Part shown: in pieces, positions 1 to 5,814 of the stretch
How the letters are laid out: every line of letters starts with the position of its first letter
Numbering within the stretch: position 1 is the stretch's first letter
Origin: a bacterium
GTDB taxonomy: Bacteria > JAMORN01
Assembly: GCA_027063545.1 (NCBI GenBank)
Contig: JAMORN010000169.1
Span: forward strand, 1 to 5,814
Direction: 5' to 3'
DNA: 5,814 nt
Program-made: the position numbers and the translations under genes
Notes under the pieces: generated by a model
Seen by the model: only the letters and a program-made list of their open reading frames with translations
What the model was told of the DNA's origin: nothing
The model's database searches: none

Positions 1-1235
1 CTTAATGCCTCTTTCCTTAATCTGGCACCATTACATACAGGACAAACTTTTTCTATTAAAAATTTTTCTATATGATATCTTTTTTTGAATGAAAATTTAC
101 TATATTCATATTCCTCTAGTAAATATTCCTCAAAGCCTTTAAATCCGTCTCCTCCATAAAATATTTTTTTCTTAAGATCTGTTGAAATATTACGCCATCT
201 ATCATTTAAACTTTTATTACACTTTTTTAATAATTTCTTAACTTCTTCCATGACCTCATAACTCAAATATAAAGGATCAAATATATATTTAATGACAGAT
301 CGAATGATACTATCAGTTTCTGTAACAATAGAGTCTATAAAATCTGAGTTTAATCCAACTTTTATTCCTAAACCTCCACAACTAGGGCAAGCCCCATAAG
401 GACTATTAAAAGAAAAAAGCCTAGGTTCTAAATTGGGATAAGAAATATTACAATAAGGACAAGCAAAATGTTCTGAATATAACTCTCTTTTAGATAAATC
501 ATACTCAACTATTTCAACGAAACCTTTTGATAATTTTAAAGCTATTTCAACGGAATTTAATAATCTATCCCTAAAATCCTGATCATCCTCTTTTAAAATA
601 AGTCTATCTATAACAACATAAATATCATGATTTTTATATTTATCTAACTGGGGTATCTCATCAGAAGAAAAATTGAACCATTCTCCATCTATCAAAAATC
701 TACTATATCCTTCAGAAATTAAACTTTCTATAGTTCTTTTATGCTCTCCTTTCCTTCCCCTTATTATAGGTGATAATACCATGAATTTTTTAAATTTCTT
801 AGAACTTAATATTATATTTACAATATCGGAAGGTGATTGACTTTCAATTTTTCTTCCACAATTATAACAATATACCTCTCCCAATCTTGCAAACAATAAT
901 CTTAAATAATCATAAATTTCTGTTGTTGTCCCAACTGTAGATCTTGGATTATGAGAAGTTGTTTTTTGTTCTATCGCAATAGCAGGCGATATACCTTCAA
1001 TTTTATCTAAATCTGGTTTTTCCATTAAATCCAAAAACTGCCTAGCATAAGAAGAAAGAGATTCAACGTATCGTCTTTGACCTTCAGCATATAAAGTATC
1101 AAAGGCTAAAGAGGATTTTCCACTACCACTAACCCCTGTTATAACAACAAATTTATTTCTTGGAATTTTTACATCTATATTTTTAAGATTATGAGTTCTA
1201 ACACCTTTTAAGTAAATATATTGTAATTCTCCCAT
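1..1235 (-). CDS. uvrA: UvrA, excinuclease ABC subunit A (N-terminal part, cut by window edge)
   Basis: UvrA is the damage-sensing ATPase of nucleotide excision repair; it dimerises, loads UvrB onto damaged DNA and acts in the cytoplasm. The 411 codons seen (about 40% of a normal ~940-residue UvrA) are open without frameshift. The N-terminus has the usual 'GVRTHNLKNIDV' form. The first Walker A motif GVSGSGKSS is at residues 34-42, followed by the family blocks FDTLYAEGQRRYVESLSSYARQF and EGISPAIAIEQKTTSHNPRSTVG. Four CxxC pairs are visible: C123/C126, C259/C262, C283/C286 (in the GACPSCGGLG block) and C398/C401 (CPVCNGARLRKEAL), fitting the zinc modules of the family. The UvrB-binding insert lies roughly between the first two pairs. 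The ABC signature of domain I and the whole second ATPase half lie outside. The ATG at 1235 is only 9 bases after the stop of the upstream receiver gene and has no clear Shine-Dalgarno sequence, which suggests translational coupling. Identity is secure; the gene is partial only because of the window. Confidence 0.97.
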   Translation of the reverse strand, partial: MGELQYIYLKGVRTHNLKNIDVKIPRNKFVVITGVSGSGKSSLAFDTLYAEGQRRYVESLSSYARQFLDLMEKPDLDKIEGISPAIAIEQKTTSHNPRSTVGTTTEIYDYLRLLFARLGEVYCYNCGRKIESQSPSDIVNIILSSKKFKKFMVLSPIIRGRKGEHKRTIESLISEGYSRFLIDGEWFNFSSDEIPQLDKYKNHDIYVVIDRLILKEDDQDFRDRLLNSVEIALKLSKGFVEIVEYDLSKRELYSEHFACPYCNISYPNLEPRLFSFNSPYGACPSCGGLGIKVGLNSDFIDSIVTETDSIIRSVIKYIFDPLYLSYEVMEEVKKLLKKCNKSLNDRWRNISTDLKKKIFYGGDGFKGFEEYLLEEYEYSKFSFKKRYHIEKFLIEKVCPVCNGARLRKEAL

Positions 1236-1244
1236 TTTTATTGA

Positions 1245-1664
1245 TTAATCATTGATATCATTTTGATTATTTTGATGTCTTAATTTATAAAAATGTAAAG
1301 CTGTATTTATTATTTCTTTTAATTTTTTATCACTAATAGGTTTAGCTATCCATTTATATAACCCTAACTTCTTAGCTTTTATTATAGCATGGCTAGGATC
1401 ATAACCAAAAGCTGTCATTAAGACAACTGGCAATTCTGGTTTTATCTGTTTTATTTTTTCAAATACTTCATATCCATTCATATCTGGCATTGCTATATCA
1501 GATAAAACTAAAAAAAAGTCATTTTCTTTTACTAACTCTATAGCTTTCTCTCCGCTATCTACAACAATAGGGACAAAGCCTTCTAATTCTAACTTTAATT
1601 TTAAACTCTCTCTAATATCTCTATCATCATCTATAATTAAAATCTTTTTTTCTATCTCCGTCAT
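1245..1664 (-). CDS. Stand-alone response-regulator receiver protein (CheY/Spo0F-like)
   Basis: This 139-residue protein is a single receiver domain with no output domain. The conserved residues are present: acidic pair D12/D13 (in LIIDDDRD), phospho-acceptor D56 (LSDIAMPDMNG), switch T84 (VVLMTAFG) and K108-P109 (IAKPI). It should accept phosphate from a histidine kinase and signal by protein contact or relay, but no kinase is in the window. T84 and K108 are 24 residues apart, against 22 in CheY, so the beta4-alpha4 loop (FGYDPSHAI) appears about two residues longer than usual. The tail after the last helix is polar (HQNNQNDIND). The ATG at 1664 is preceded by AGGA at 1671-1674 with a 6-base gap, which supports this start. 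The gene lies 21 bases after ahcY and 9 bases before uvrA, so it is probably co-transcribed with both. Receiver identity is secure; the pathway is unknown. Confidence 0.93.
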   Translation of the reverse strand: MTEIEKKILIIDDDRDIRESLKLKLELEGFVPIVVDSGEKAIELVKENDFFLVLSDIAMPDMNGYEVFEKIKQIKPELPVVLMTAFGYDPSHAIIKAKKLGLYKWIAKPISDKKLKEIINTALHFYKLRHQNNQNDIND

Positions 1665-1685
1665 TCCGTATCCTAAGTTAAATTT

Positions 1686-3002
1686 CTAATATCTATAGTT
1701 ATCATGTTTATACGGCCCTTCTATTGGAATACCTAAATATTCAGATTGCTCTGGTGTTAGCTTTGTTAATTTTACTCCTAACTTTCCTAAATGAAGTCTA
1801 GCTACTTCCTCATCAAGTATCTTAGGCAGTGTATATACTCTATTTTGATATTTACCTCTATTTTTATATAGTTCTATCTGAGCAAGAACTTGATTTGTAA
1901 AAGATATAGACATAACAAAACTAGGATGTCCTCCTCCATTACCTAAATTTACAAGTCTTCCTTCAGAAAGTAAAATTATACTCTTTCCATCTGGCCATGT
2001 AAATCTGTCTACTAATGGTTTTATTGTTGTTCTTTTTATATTTGGATCATTCATTATTGAAGCTACATCTATTTCTATATCAAAATGTCCTATATTTGCT
2101 ACTATTGCACCATCTTTCATTCTATCCATGTGCTCTCTTCTTATAACATGTTTATTACCAGTTGCTGTAACAAAAATATCCGCTTTCTCTACAACATCTT
2201 CTAAAGTAGTAACCTCATATCCTTCCATTACAGCTTGTAAAGCACAAATAGGATCAATTTCTGTTACTACAACCCTAGCACCCTGCCCTCTTAAAGCCTG
2301 AGCAACACCTTTCCCAACTTCTCCATAACCTAATACAACAGCTAATTTTCCTGCTATCATTACATTAACAGCCTGTTTAAATCCATCTAAAAAACTTTCC
2401 CTACATCCATATGTATTATCAAACTTTGATTTTGTAACAGAATCATTTACAGCAATAGCAGGGAATGGCAAAGTTCCTTCCTTCTCCCTTTGAATTAATC
2501 TATGTACACCTGTTGTAGTTTCCTCTGAAACACCTAAAATTTCAGGCACAAGCTTAGAATGCTTCTCTATTACATAATTAGTTAAATCTCCCCCGTCGTC
2601 TATTAAAAGATTAGGTCCTTTCCCATCTTCAAAATGAAGAGTTTGCTCTATTGCCCACCAATACTCATCTTCTGTTTCTCCTTTCCAAGCAAATACAGGA
2701 ATTCCTTTATGGGCAATATACGCTGCTGCTGTATCCTGAGTAGAATAAATATTACAGGAACTCCATCTAACCTCAGCTCCTAACTCTACCAATGTTTCTA
2801 TTAGTACTGCTGTCTGAACAGTCATGTGAATACTACCAGCGATTCTTGCCCCTTTTAAAGGTTTCTCATCTCTATATTTTTCCCTTAGAGCCATAAGTCC
2901 TGGCATATCATTCTCAGCCATTCTAATCTCTTCAGCTCCCTGTTTCCATAAATTTATATCTTTAACTTTATATTGCAATACTTCTATTTTCTCCTTTGAC
3001 AT
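1686..3002 (-). CDS. ahcY: Adenosylhomocysteinase (S-adenosyl-L-homocysteine hydrolase)
   Basis: AhcY is the NAD-dependent cytosolic enzyme that splits S-adenosylhomocysteine to adenosine and homocysteine, relieving product inhibition of methyltransferases. The protein is 438 residues from this start, close to the short (~430) form of the family without the ~40-residue insert of longer bacterial forms. Visible motifs are HMTVQTA (H59), [18 protein letters not shown] (135-141), EETTTG (160-165), [11 protein letters not shown] with K191 and D195, YGCRES (C200), the Rossmann loop GYGEVG (225-230), NIGHFD (H306) and GGGHPS (H359). The C-terminal K432/Y436 in [10 protein letters not shown] reach the NAD site of the neighbouring subunit in known structures. 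Start choice: two in-frame ATGs exist, at 3008 and 3002. GGAGG directly abuts the first but is 6 bases from the second, so 3002 is preferred; the longer form would add only Met-Asn. The gene follows metK by 48 bases (54 to the preferred start), a logical methyl-cycle pair. Confidence 0.97.
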   Translation of the reverse strand: MSKEKIEVLQYKVKDINLWKQGAEEIRMAENDMPGLMALREKYRDEKPLKGARIAGSIHMTVQTAVLIETLVELGAEVRWSSCNIYSTQDTAAAYIAHKGIPVFAWKGETEDEYWWAIEQTLHFEDGKGPNLLIDDGGDLTNYVIEKHSKLVPEILGVSEETTTGVHRLIQREKEGTLPFPAIAVNDSVTKSKFDNTYGCRESFLDGFKQAVNVMIAGKLAVVLGYGEVGKGVAQALRGQGARVVVTEIDPICALQAVMEGYEVTTLEDVVEKADIFVTATGNKHVIRREHMDRMKDGAIVANIGHFDIEIDVASIMNDPNIKRTTIKPLVDRFTWPDGKSIILLSEGRLVNLGNGGGHPSFVMSISFTNQVLAQIELYKNRGKYQNRVYTLPKILDEEVARLHLGKLGVKLTKLTPEQSEYLGIPIEGPYKHDNYRY

Positions 3003-3008
3003 ATTCAT

Positions 3009-3013
3009 CCTCC
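3009..3013 (-). promoter_or_regulatory. Ribosome binding site deciding the ahcY start
   Basis: On the minus strand the sequence reads GGAGG-ATGAAT-ATG. The Shine-Dalgarno core touches the first ATG, which leaves no spacer. It sits at a normal 6-base distance from the second ATG at 3002. This is why the start is placed two codons inside the longest open frame. Confidence 0.7.
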
Positions 3014-3056
3014 AGTTAGTATCTAAGAATTTTTTAAGCTATATTATTATAAATAA

Positions 3057-4217
3057 TTATAAATTAAAATAATTTTTTATATCTTCAACCTTATCCAATC
3101 TCTCCCATGTAAATTCTTCTTCATCTCTTCCAAAATGTCCTAAGGCTGCTGTTTTTTTGTATATAGGACGTTTTAAATCTAATTTTTCAATTATATCTTT
3201 AGGTTTTAATGGAAAAATTTTTCTTATAGCATCAACTATTTTCTCTTCATCAACTTGAGATGTTCCATAAGTATTTACATATATACTTACTGGCTCTGCT
3301 ACACCTATTGCATAAGCTAACTGCACTAATACCTTTGAGGCTATTCCTGAAGCCACAATATTTTTAGCAATATATCTTGCTGCATAAGCTGCAGATCTAT
3401 CCACTTTTGAAGGATCTTTACCTGAGAAAGCACCTCCTCCATGTGAGCCATGACCTCCATAAGTATCTACAATAATCTTTCTTCCGGTTAATCCAGTATC
3501 TCCTGCAGGGCCTCCAATTACAAATCTTCCAGTAGGGTTTATATAAAATTTTGTATCACTATCTATTAAATCTCCACAAACAGGCTTTATTAGCTTTTCT
3601 ATAATATCATTTTCTATCTGTTCTCTAGATATAGAATCCTTATGCTGAGTAGAGACAACTACAGATGTTATTTTTACTGGTTTATCATTTTCATATAGTA
3701 CCGTTACCTGTGTTTTAGCATCTGGATATAAATAATCAATTATACCCTCTTTTCTTAATCTTACCAACTCTCTAACAAGCCTATTTGAATAAGCTATTGT
3801 TGTTGGCATAAACTCTGGAGTCTCATTTGTGGCATATCCAAACATCATTCCCTGATCACCAGCTCCTTGCTCCTTAAACAAACCTTCTCCTTCTTCAACA
3901 CCCATTGAAATATCTGAAGATTGTTCATGAATAGAAGTTAAAATTCCAACACTTTTATAATCAAATCCTATTGATGAATCTGTATACCCAATTTCTTCTA
4001 TAGTTCTTCTTATTATCTTATCATGATCTAATTTTACCTTTGATTTTACCTCACCAGCTACAATTACAAGTCCTGTAGTTACAAGAGTCTCACACGCTAC
4101 TTTAGAATCTGGATCTTCTTTTAAATATTCGTCTAATATTGCATCTGAAATCTGATCAGCTATTTTATCAGGATGTCCTGGAGATACAGACTCTGATGTA
4201 AAAAGATATCTTTTCAT
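3057..4217 (-). CDS. metK: S-adenosylmethionine synthetase (methionine adenosyltransferase)
   Basis: MetK makes S-adenosylmethionine from methionine and ATP, releasing phosphate and diphosphate; it works as a cytosolic tetramer needing Mg2+ and K+. The 386 residues match the normal bacterial length (about 380-400). Visible family signatures are [20 protein letters not shown] with H15 and D17, ACET with E43, the loop [16 protein letters not shown] (118-133), [19 protein letters not shown], the P-loop-like [19 protein letters not shown] (260-278, K267, D273) and the C-terminal AALGHFGR block. The ATG at 4217 is preceded by AGGAG (4226-4230 on this strand) with an 8-base gap, so the start is well supported. 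It is the first gene of the leftward unit, with ahcY next. No riboswitch-like leader was recognised, so control is more likely by a promoter or operator in the divergent gap. Nothing is missing or truncated. Confidence 0.98.
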   Translation of the reverse strand: MKRYLFTSESVSPGHPDKIADQISDAILDEYLKEDPDSKVACETLVTTGLVIVAGEVKSKVKLDHDKIIRRTIEEIGYTDSSIGFDYKSVGILTSIHEQSSDISMGVEEGEGLFKEQGAGDQGMMFGYATNETPEFMPTTIAYSNRLVRELVRLRKEGIIDYLYPDAKTQVTVLYENDKPVKITSVVVSTQHKDSISREQIENDIIEKLIKPVCGDLIDSDTKFYINPTGRFVIGGPAGDTGLTGRKIIVDTYGGHGSHGGGAFSGKDPSKVDRSAAYAARYIAKNIVASGIASKVLVQLAYAIGVAEPVSIYVNTYGTSQVDEEKIVDAIRKIFPLKPKDIIEKLDLKRPIYKKTAALGHFGRDEEEFTWERLDKVEDIKNYFNL

Positions 4218-4301
4218 TTTATTCTCTCCTTATTAGATTTAAATGTTTTCATTTTTTAAGAAAAAATACTATTTTATAACTAATGAAACAAAATTTATTT
4301 T

Positions 4302-4330
4302 TTTAAATAATTTGTAAGAAATAATATACT
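4302..4330 (+). promoter_or_regulatory. Putative sigma70-type promoter for the TPR gene pair
   Basis: The -10 box TATACT (4325-4330) differs from TATAAT at one position. Exactly 17 bases upstream is TTTAAA (4302-4307), which matches four of six bases of TTGACA. Transcription would begin near 4337, leaving about 24 bases before the ATG at 4361. In such AT-rich DNA, chance matches are common, so the -10 is the stronger part of the call. Confidence 0.5.
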
Positions 4331-4345
4331 AAACTAAATTAAAAC

Positions 4346-4352
4346 AAAGGAG
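4346..4352 (+). promoter_or_regulatory. Ribosome binding site of the first TPR gene
   Basis: AAAGGAG lies 8 bases before the ATG at 4361. This is a strong Shine-Dalgarno match at ideal spacing, and it fixes the start of the membrane-anchored TPR protein. Confidence 0.8.
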
Positions 4353-4360
4353 TTAGATAA

Positions 4361-5029
4361 ATGGAACAACCAATCTATCCAGAGACTGCTGAACAGAAAT
4401 TTTTAAGATATTATGAGTTAACATTAAATTTCTATAAAAAGAATAAGAAAGTATTTGATGGATTATTTATATTAATAATAATTGCTTTAATAGGGGCTGG
4501 ATTATATTATAACAATCAAAGAAGAAAAGAAAAAGAACTAGAAAACTTAATAGGAAAATTTTATGTATATATTTATAAAGGAGACAAAGAAAACGCTTTA
4601 GCAATAGGAAATCAAATGTTAAATAAATATTTAGGTGATAAAAAGGCTTTAAATGTATTTTATTTAATGGCTAATATATATGCTAATGACTTTAAAAGAG
4701 AAGAAAGTATTGCTATTTTAGAAAAGGTAAAAAACAACTATAAAGATGATAATGATATATACATGTTTGTTCTTTCTAAGTTGGCATATTTATATACATA
4801 TAATAATTCTAAAAAAGCAGAAAATTTATTTTCATATTTAATTGAAAAACATCCGAAAGCTGCTTTAAGCAATTATTGGCGGTTAGAATTAGCAAAATTG
4901 ATATATAAAGATAATCCTCAAAAGGCAATTGAATTATGTAATTATGTAATAAATAATGAATTACAAAACCCTCAATTAAAACAGGAAGCAAAAAATTTAA
5001 AAAGTATTTATGAATATGTATCAAAATAA
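4361..5029 (+). CDS. Membrane-anchored TPR-like protein (YfgM-like layout), function unknown
   Basis: The protein has 222 residues. A polar N-terminus ending in the basic run KKNKK (26-30) precedes one membrane segment at about residues 32-50 (FDGLFILIIIALIGAGLYY), then QRRKEKE. The remainder is helical with degenerate TPR-like units at about 65-90, 96-127, 133-165 and 171-200, showing the A-x-x-x-Y/F-x-x-L spacing and phrases such as 'KKAENLFSYLIEKHPKAA' and 'NPQKAIELCNYVI'. The layout of a short N-terminal tail, one membrane helix and a TPR body resembles YfgM, the periplasmic chaperone partner of the Sec translocon, but this rests on architecture only. Positive charges flank both sides of the helix, so orientation is not certain. 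The ribosome binding site is strong. The next gene begins inside the last seven codons, implying coupled translation and a shared process. No catalytic motif is seen. Confidence 0.88.
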   Translation: MEQPIYPETAEQKFLRYYELTLNFYKKNKKVFDGLFILIIIALIGAGLYYNNQRRKEKELENLIGKFYVYIYKGDKENALAIGNQMLNKYLGDKKALNVFYLMANIYANDFKREESIAILEKVKNNYKDDNDIYMFVLSKLAYLYTYNNSKKAENLFSYLIEKHPKAALSNYWRLELAKLIYKDNPQKAIELCNYVINNELQNPQLKQEAKNLKSIYEYVSK

Positions 5030-5814
5030 ACTTAATAAATTATTCTTTTTAATCTTTGGTATATTATTTTTTATGTATACATCTATATATGCTACTGGTA
5101 GTAATTATAGTAAATTGTATAAAGAAGCTTTAACATATTATAAAAAAGGAGATTACTCAAAGGCTTTAAATACTATTCGGACAATTATATTTAAATTAAA
5201 AGTAAAAAACTATGATGTATATTTATTAGCAGCAAAAGTTAGATATAAAAAAGGTGATATTAAACTTGCAAAAAAGAATTTAGAAATAGCCCTTAAATAT
5301 AATCCTAATGGACAAGAGGCTAAAAAGTTATTAGCTCAAATTAGAAAACAAACCTCTTATAAATCTTCTGCTAAATCCAATAATGTGACAAAAAAATCAT
5401 CAAAAATTTCTTCAAAAGAGGAATTATATAAAAAGTTAGATAATTTAATAACAGATGGACAATATGAGAAAGCTATATCTTTAATACATAAATATTTAAA
5501 AAAATACCCTAATGATCCGGGATTATTTTATTATGCGGGTATTATAAGGTTTGAAAAAGGAGAATATAAAAAGGCTATTATAAATTTAACCAAAGCATTA
5601 AAGAAAAAAAATAAATTTTATCGTTCCACATACTATTTAGCTATGTCTTATGAGAAGTTAGGGCAGATAGATAAAGCTATAGTATTTTATGAAGATTTTA
5701 TTAGATATCCTATCTCAGAAACATTTAGAAATTCTATTAAAAAGAAATTAGAATTATTAAAAAGTAAAAAAACAGAGCTTATTAAAAGAGAACTTAGTGC
5801 TTCTTTACCTAAAT
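5010..5814 (+). CDS. Exported TPR-repeat protein (C-terminus beyond window)
   Basis: The frame is open for 268 codons to the window edge. It starts at ATG 5010, or at the in-frame ATG 5016 two codons later, overlapping the previous gene by 20 or 14 bases. Residues 1-28 look like a Sec signal peptide: basic start (K7, K10), hydrophobic core LFFLIFGILFFMY and likely cleavage after IYA (A28). There is no cysteine there, so it is not a lipoprotein. TPR-like helices follow at about 37-113 (ALTYYKKGDYSKAL; AAKVRYKKGDIKLAKKNLEIALKYNP). A Ser/Lys-rich linker covers about 114-137. A second TPR block covers about 138-234 (LITDGQYEKAISLIHKYL, IIRFEKGEYKKAIINLTKAL, LAMSYEKLGQIDKAIVFYEDF). A lysine-rich segment continues to the edge. 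No good Shine-Dalgarno lies close to the start, so translation is probably coupled to the upstream gene. It is likely a periplasmic or surface scaffold; its partner and function are not identifiable. Confidence 0.88.
   Translation, partial: MNMYQNKLNKLFFLIFGILFFMYTSIYATGSNYSKLYKEALTYYKKGDYSKALNTIRTIIFKLKVKNYDVYLLAAKVRYKKGDIKLAKKNLEIALKYNPNGQEAKKLLAQIRKQTSYKSSAKSNNVTKKSSKISSKEELYKKLDNLITDGQYEKAISLIHKYLKKYPNDPGLFYYAGIIRFEKGEYKKAIINLTKALKKKNKFYRSTYYLAMSYEKLGQIDKAIVFYEDFIRYPISETFRNSIKKKLELLKSKKTELIKRELSASLPK

Larger units (their letters stand above)
4218..4360. other. Divergent intergenic region between metK and the TPR gene pair
   Basis: This 143-base, extremely AT-rich gap should carry the promoters of both gene groups. 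Rightward, a good -10 and a partial -35 are seen (separate entry). Leftward, only a weak candidate is seen: TTGTTT at 4286-4291 and TATTTT at 4263-4268 on the minus strand, 17 bases apart, which would give a leader of about 40 bases before metK. An imperfect inverted repeat spans 4288-4315, and a short AT palindrome (ATTTTTT-AAG-AAAAAAT) lies at 4251-4267. No open frame, RNA gene or SAM riboswitch fold is recognisable. Confidence 0.6.

Noticed and set aside
1-1235. Possible frameshift or pseudogene in uvrA
   Set aside because: Codon-by-codon reading from 1235 to position 3 is uninterrupted and every expected N-terminal block is present. It is partial only because the window ends.
3009-3056. 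Possible hairpin or promoter in the metK-ahcY gap
   Set aside because: The gap is A/T-rich with only a few scattered pairings (CTTA with TTCTTA type). There is no G/C stem followed by a T-run and no convincing -35/-10 pair.
4251-4267. Short perfect palindrome ATTTTTT-AAG-AAAAAAT as a possible terminator or operator
   Set aside because: It has only A/T pairs and a three-base loop, so the stem would be weak. It lies upstream of both divergent genes, where no terminator is expected.
4809-5024. A 71-codon open frame on the minus strand
   Set aside because: It lies inside the 3' part of the membrane-anchored TPR gene on the opposite strand and has no ribosome binding site or family resemblance. 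The TPR frame has a strong start and fits its neighbours.
5394-5420. Ser/Lys-rich stretch as a possible phase-variable repeat
   Set aside because: The codons are mixed (tca, tct, aaa, aag) with no exact tandem unit. It reads as a low-complexity linker between two TPR blocks.

Overview
The window is strongly AT-rich bacterial DNA, with A/T-ending codons and AGA arginine throughout and a standard genetic code. It holds two divergent gene groups separated by one 143-base gap. A protein with a Sec-type signal peptide and a membrane-anchored TPR protein fit a bacterium with an exported or periplasmic TPR system. The lineage cannot be fixed from the sequence. Low-GC anaerobes or thermophiles such as Deferribacterota, Aquificota or Desulfurella-like groups are possible, but this is a guess.

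Left part (positions 1-4217, all on the minus strand, read right to left): metK (AdoMet synthetase), ahcY (adenosylhomocysteinase), a stand-alone response-regulator receiver protein, then the N-terminal 411 codons of uvrA, which runs off the left edge. The gaps are 48, 21 and 9 bases, with no terminator seen between genes, so they look like one transcription unit. MetK makes AdoMet. AhcY removes the S-adenosylhomocysteine left by methyltransferases, so the first two genes form an activated-methyl-cycle pair. The receiver protein and the DNA-repair ATPase UvrA have no obvious metabolic tie to them. Their presence at the end of the unit is the most unusual thing in the layout.

Middle (4218-4360): an extremely AT-rich divergent intergenic region. 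It holds a plausible sigma70-type promoter for the rightward genes, strong ribosome binding sites on both sides and an imperfect inverted repeat. No S-adenosylmethionine riboswitch is recognisable.

Right part (4361-5814, plus strand): two overlapping genes. The first encodes a 222-residue protein with one N-terminal membrane segment and TPR-like helical repeats. The second starts 20 bases before the first one ends, has a signal peptide and at least two blocks of TPR repeats, and runs off the right edge. They are probably translationally coupled and may act together at or outside the cytoplasmic membrane, but their function is unknown.

Genes cover nearly the whole window and no stretch over 300 bases lacks one. 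I found no RNA genes, insertion sequences, CRISPR arrays or clear terminators. I do not see convincing evidence of an undescribed system. The findings are modest oddities of gene order, start choice and receiver-domain structure.
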